From Sycobia sp. Sy_11 (Eukaryota; Arthropoda; Insecta; Hymenoptera; Epichrysomallidae), in contig JACCIC010000220.1 of the NCBI GenBank assembly GCA_018907035.1, forward strand, positions 146,001-210,000: a stretch of 64,000 nt of DNA. Direction: 5' to 3'. A program made the position numbers and the translations under genes. Positions 63,654-64,000 of the stretch are shown piece after piece (position 1 is the first letter of the stretch; every line of letters starts with the position of its first letter). The notes below the pieces were generated by a model, which was not told the origin of the DNA, ran no database searches, and worked only from the letters and a program-made list of their open reading frames with translations.

Positions 63654-64000
63654 TATAGATTGACCGAGTAGTCATCTTGCGAGACAGACTGCGCTTATTT
63701 TTTTTTTTTTTTATTTTACAGGTCAACCTATAACTACATACAGTGTAATACATTTTTCTATCCTCCGAGGAATTATTCTTCGAAATTGTGTATAACCAGT
63801 GTTCATGGCATAGGTATACACATATATACATATAGTTATAATAGAAAGCTCGGTAACTGCAAAGTCGTATTTTTCACCGAAGGTCGGAGACGTCTCCCTC
63901 CGTCCCCGTTCTTCCCTCCGCGCACAGCGGCGAAGAAGCCGCGAGATGGAAGAAGCGCGAGTAGCGATAAAAGGAAAAATTAACAGGTCCCCCCCCCCAC

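Larger units (their letters stand above)
59497..64000. other. 5' intron or flank of the V-ATPase gene, repeat-rich
   Basis: I looked for the expected N-terminal exon (reverse complement of a GPFFGVMGA-like coding sequence) and found none. Contents: CT at about 60417-60481, TA at about 61256-61305, 61820-61865 and 62757-62801, a GCGCGC/GTGTG tract at about 62579-62604, GA at about 62977-63019 and CA at about 63621-63651. CpG-rich patches occur at about 61000-61400 and 63050-63310; the latter includes (GCC)n and could be promoter DNA. A minus-strand GTAAGT near 59682 could be a donor of an untranslated exon. Confidence 0.5.

Overview
This 64 kb window is eukaryotic nuclear DNA with split genes (GT-AG introns). 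It is most likely from an insect, and Hymenoptera is my best guess. The evidence is an insect-type V-ATPase proteolipid C-terminus (ending YTKQN), a decayed mariner element, short phase-consistent introns, an AT-rich background and a very high load of microsatellites: (TA)n, (CT/GA)n, (CA/GT)n and (CATA)n. Most long open frames outside the genes are repeat translations (poly-YI, poly-SL, poly-RE) or shadows of GC-rich exons.

Layout. (1) 1-2.9 kb: an element of about 2.2 kb with long (about 350 bp) terminal inverted repeats enclosing a decayed, virus-capsid-like reading frame. (2) 4.4-6.5 kb, minus strand: a complete five-coding-exon endosomal Qa-SNARE of the syntaxin 7/12/13 group (270 aa). 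(3) 6.5-37.8 kb: a microsatellite-rich stretch with three GC-rich, promoter-like patches (about 11.5-12.1, 25.5-26.2 and 30.7-31.7 kb). Each patch ends in a plus-strand splice donor and could supply 5' exons to the next gene. A small foldback element lies at 35.8-36.1 kb. (4) 37.8-43.5 kb, plus strand: the full coding region of NAT1/DAP5/eIF4G2 in seven coding exons. (5) 43.5-57.3 kb: AT-rich spacer with a 5' fragment of a mariner transposon at 51.3-51.7 kb. (6) 57.4-59.5 kb, minus strand: the last two coding exons of the V-ATPase 16-kDa proteolipid (subunit c). Its first coding exon is not in the window. (7) 59.5-64 kb: repeat-rich 5' intron or flank of that gene.

The genes are neighbours rather than an operon. 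The syntaxin and NAT1 are head to head; NAT1 and the V-ATPase gene converge. Both the syntaxin and the V-ATPase proteolipid work in endosomes and lysosomes. NAT1 is a cytosolic translation factor.

The most interesting observation concerns NAT1. When the intron at 37937-38340 is removed, the reading frame has no AUG start upstream of its conserved domain. It does contain an ACG in strong context (A at -3, G at +4), placed exactly seven codons before a GGASR motif. As I recall the human protein, its known GUG start sits seven codons before the same motif. This suggests conserved non-AUG initiation with a different codon. The second most interesting item is the inverted-repeat element carrying a capsid-like frame.
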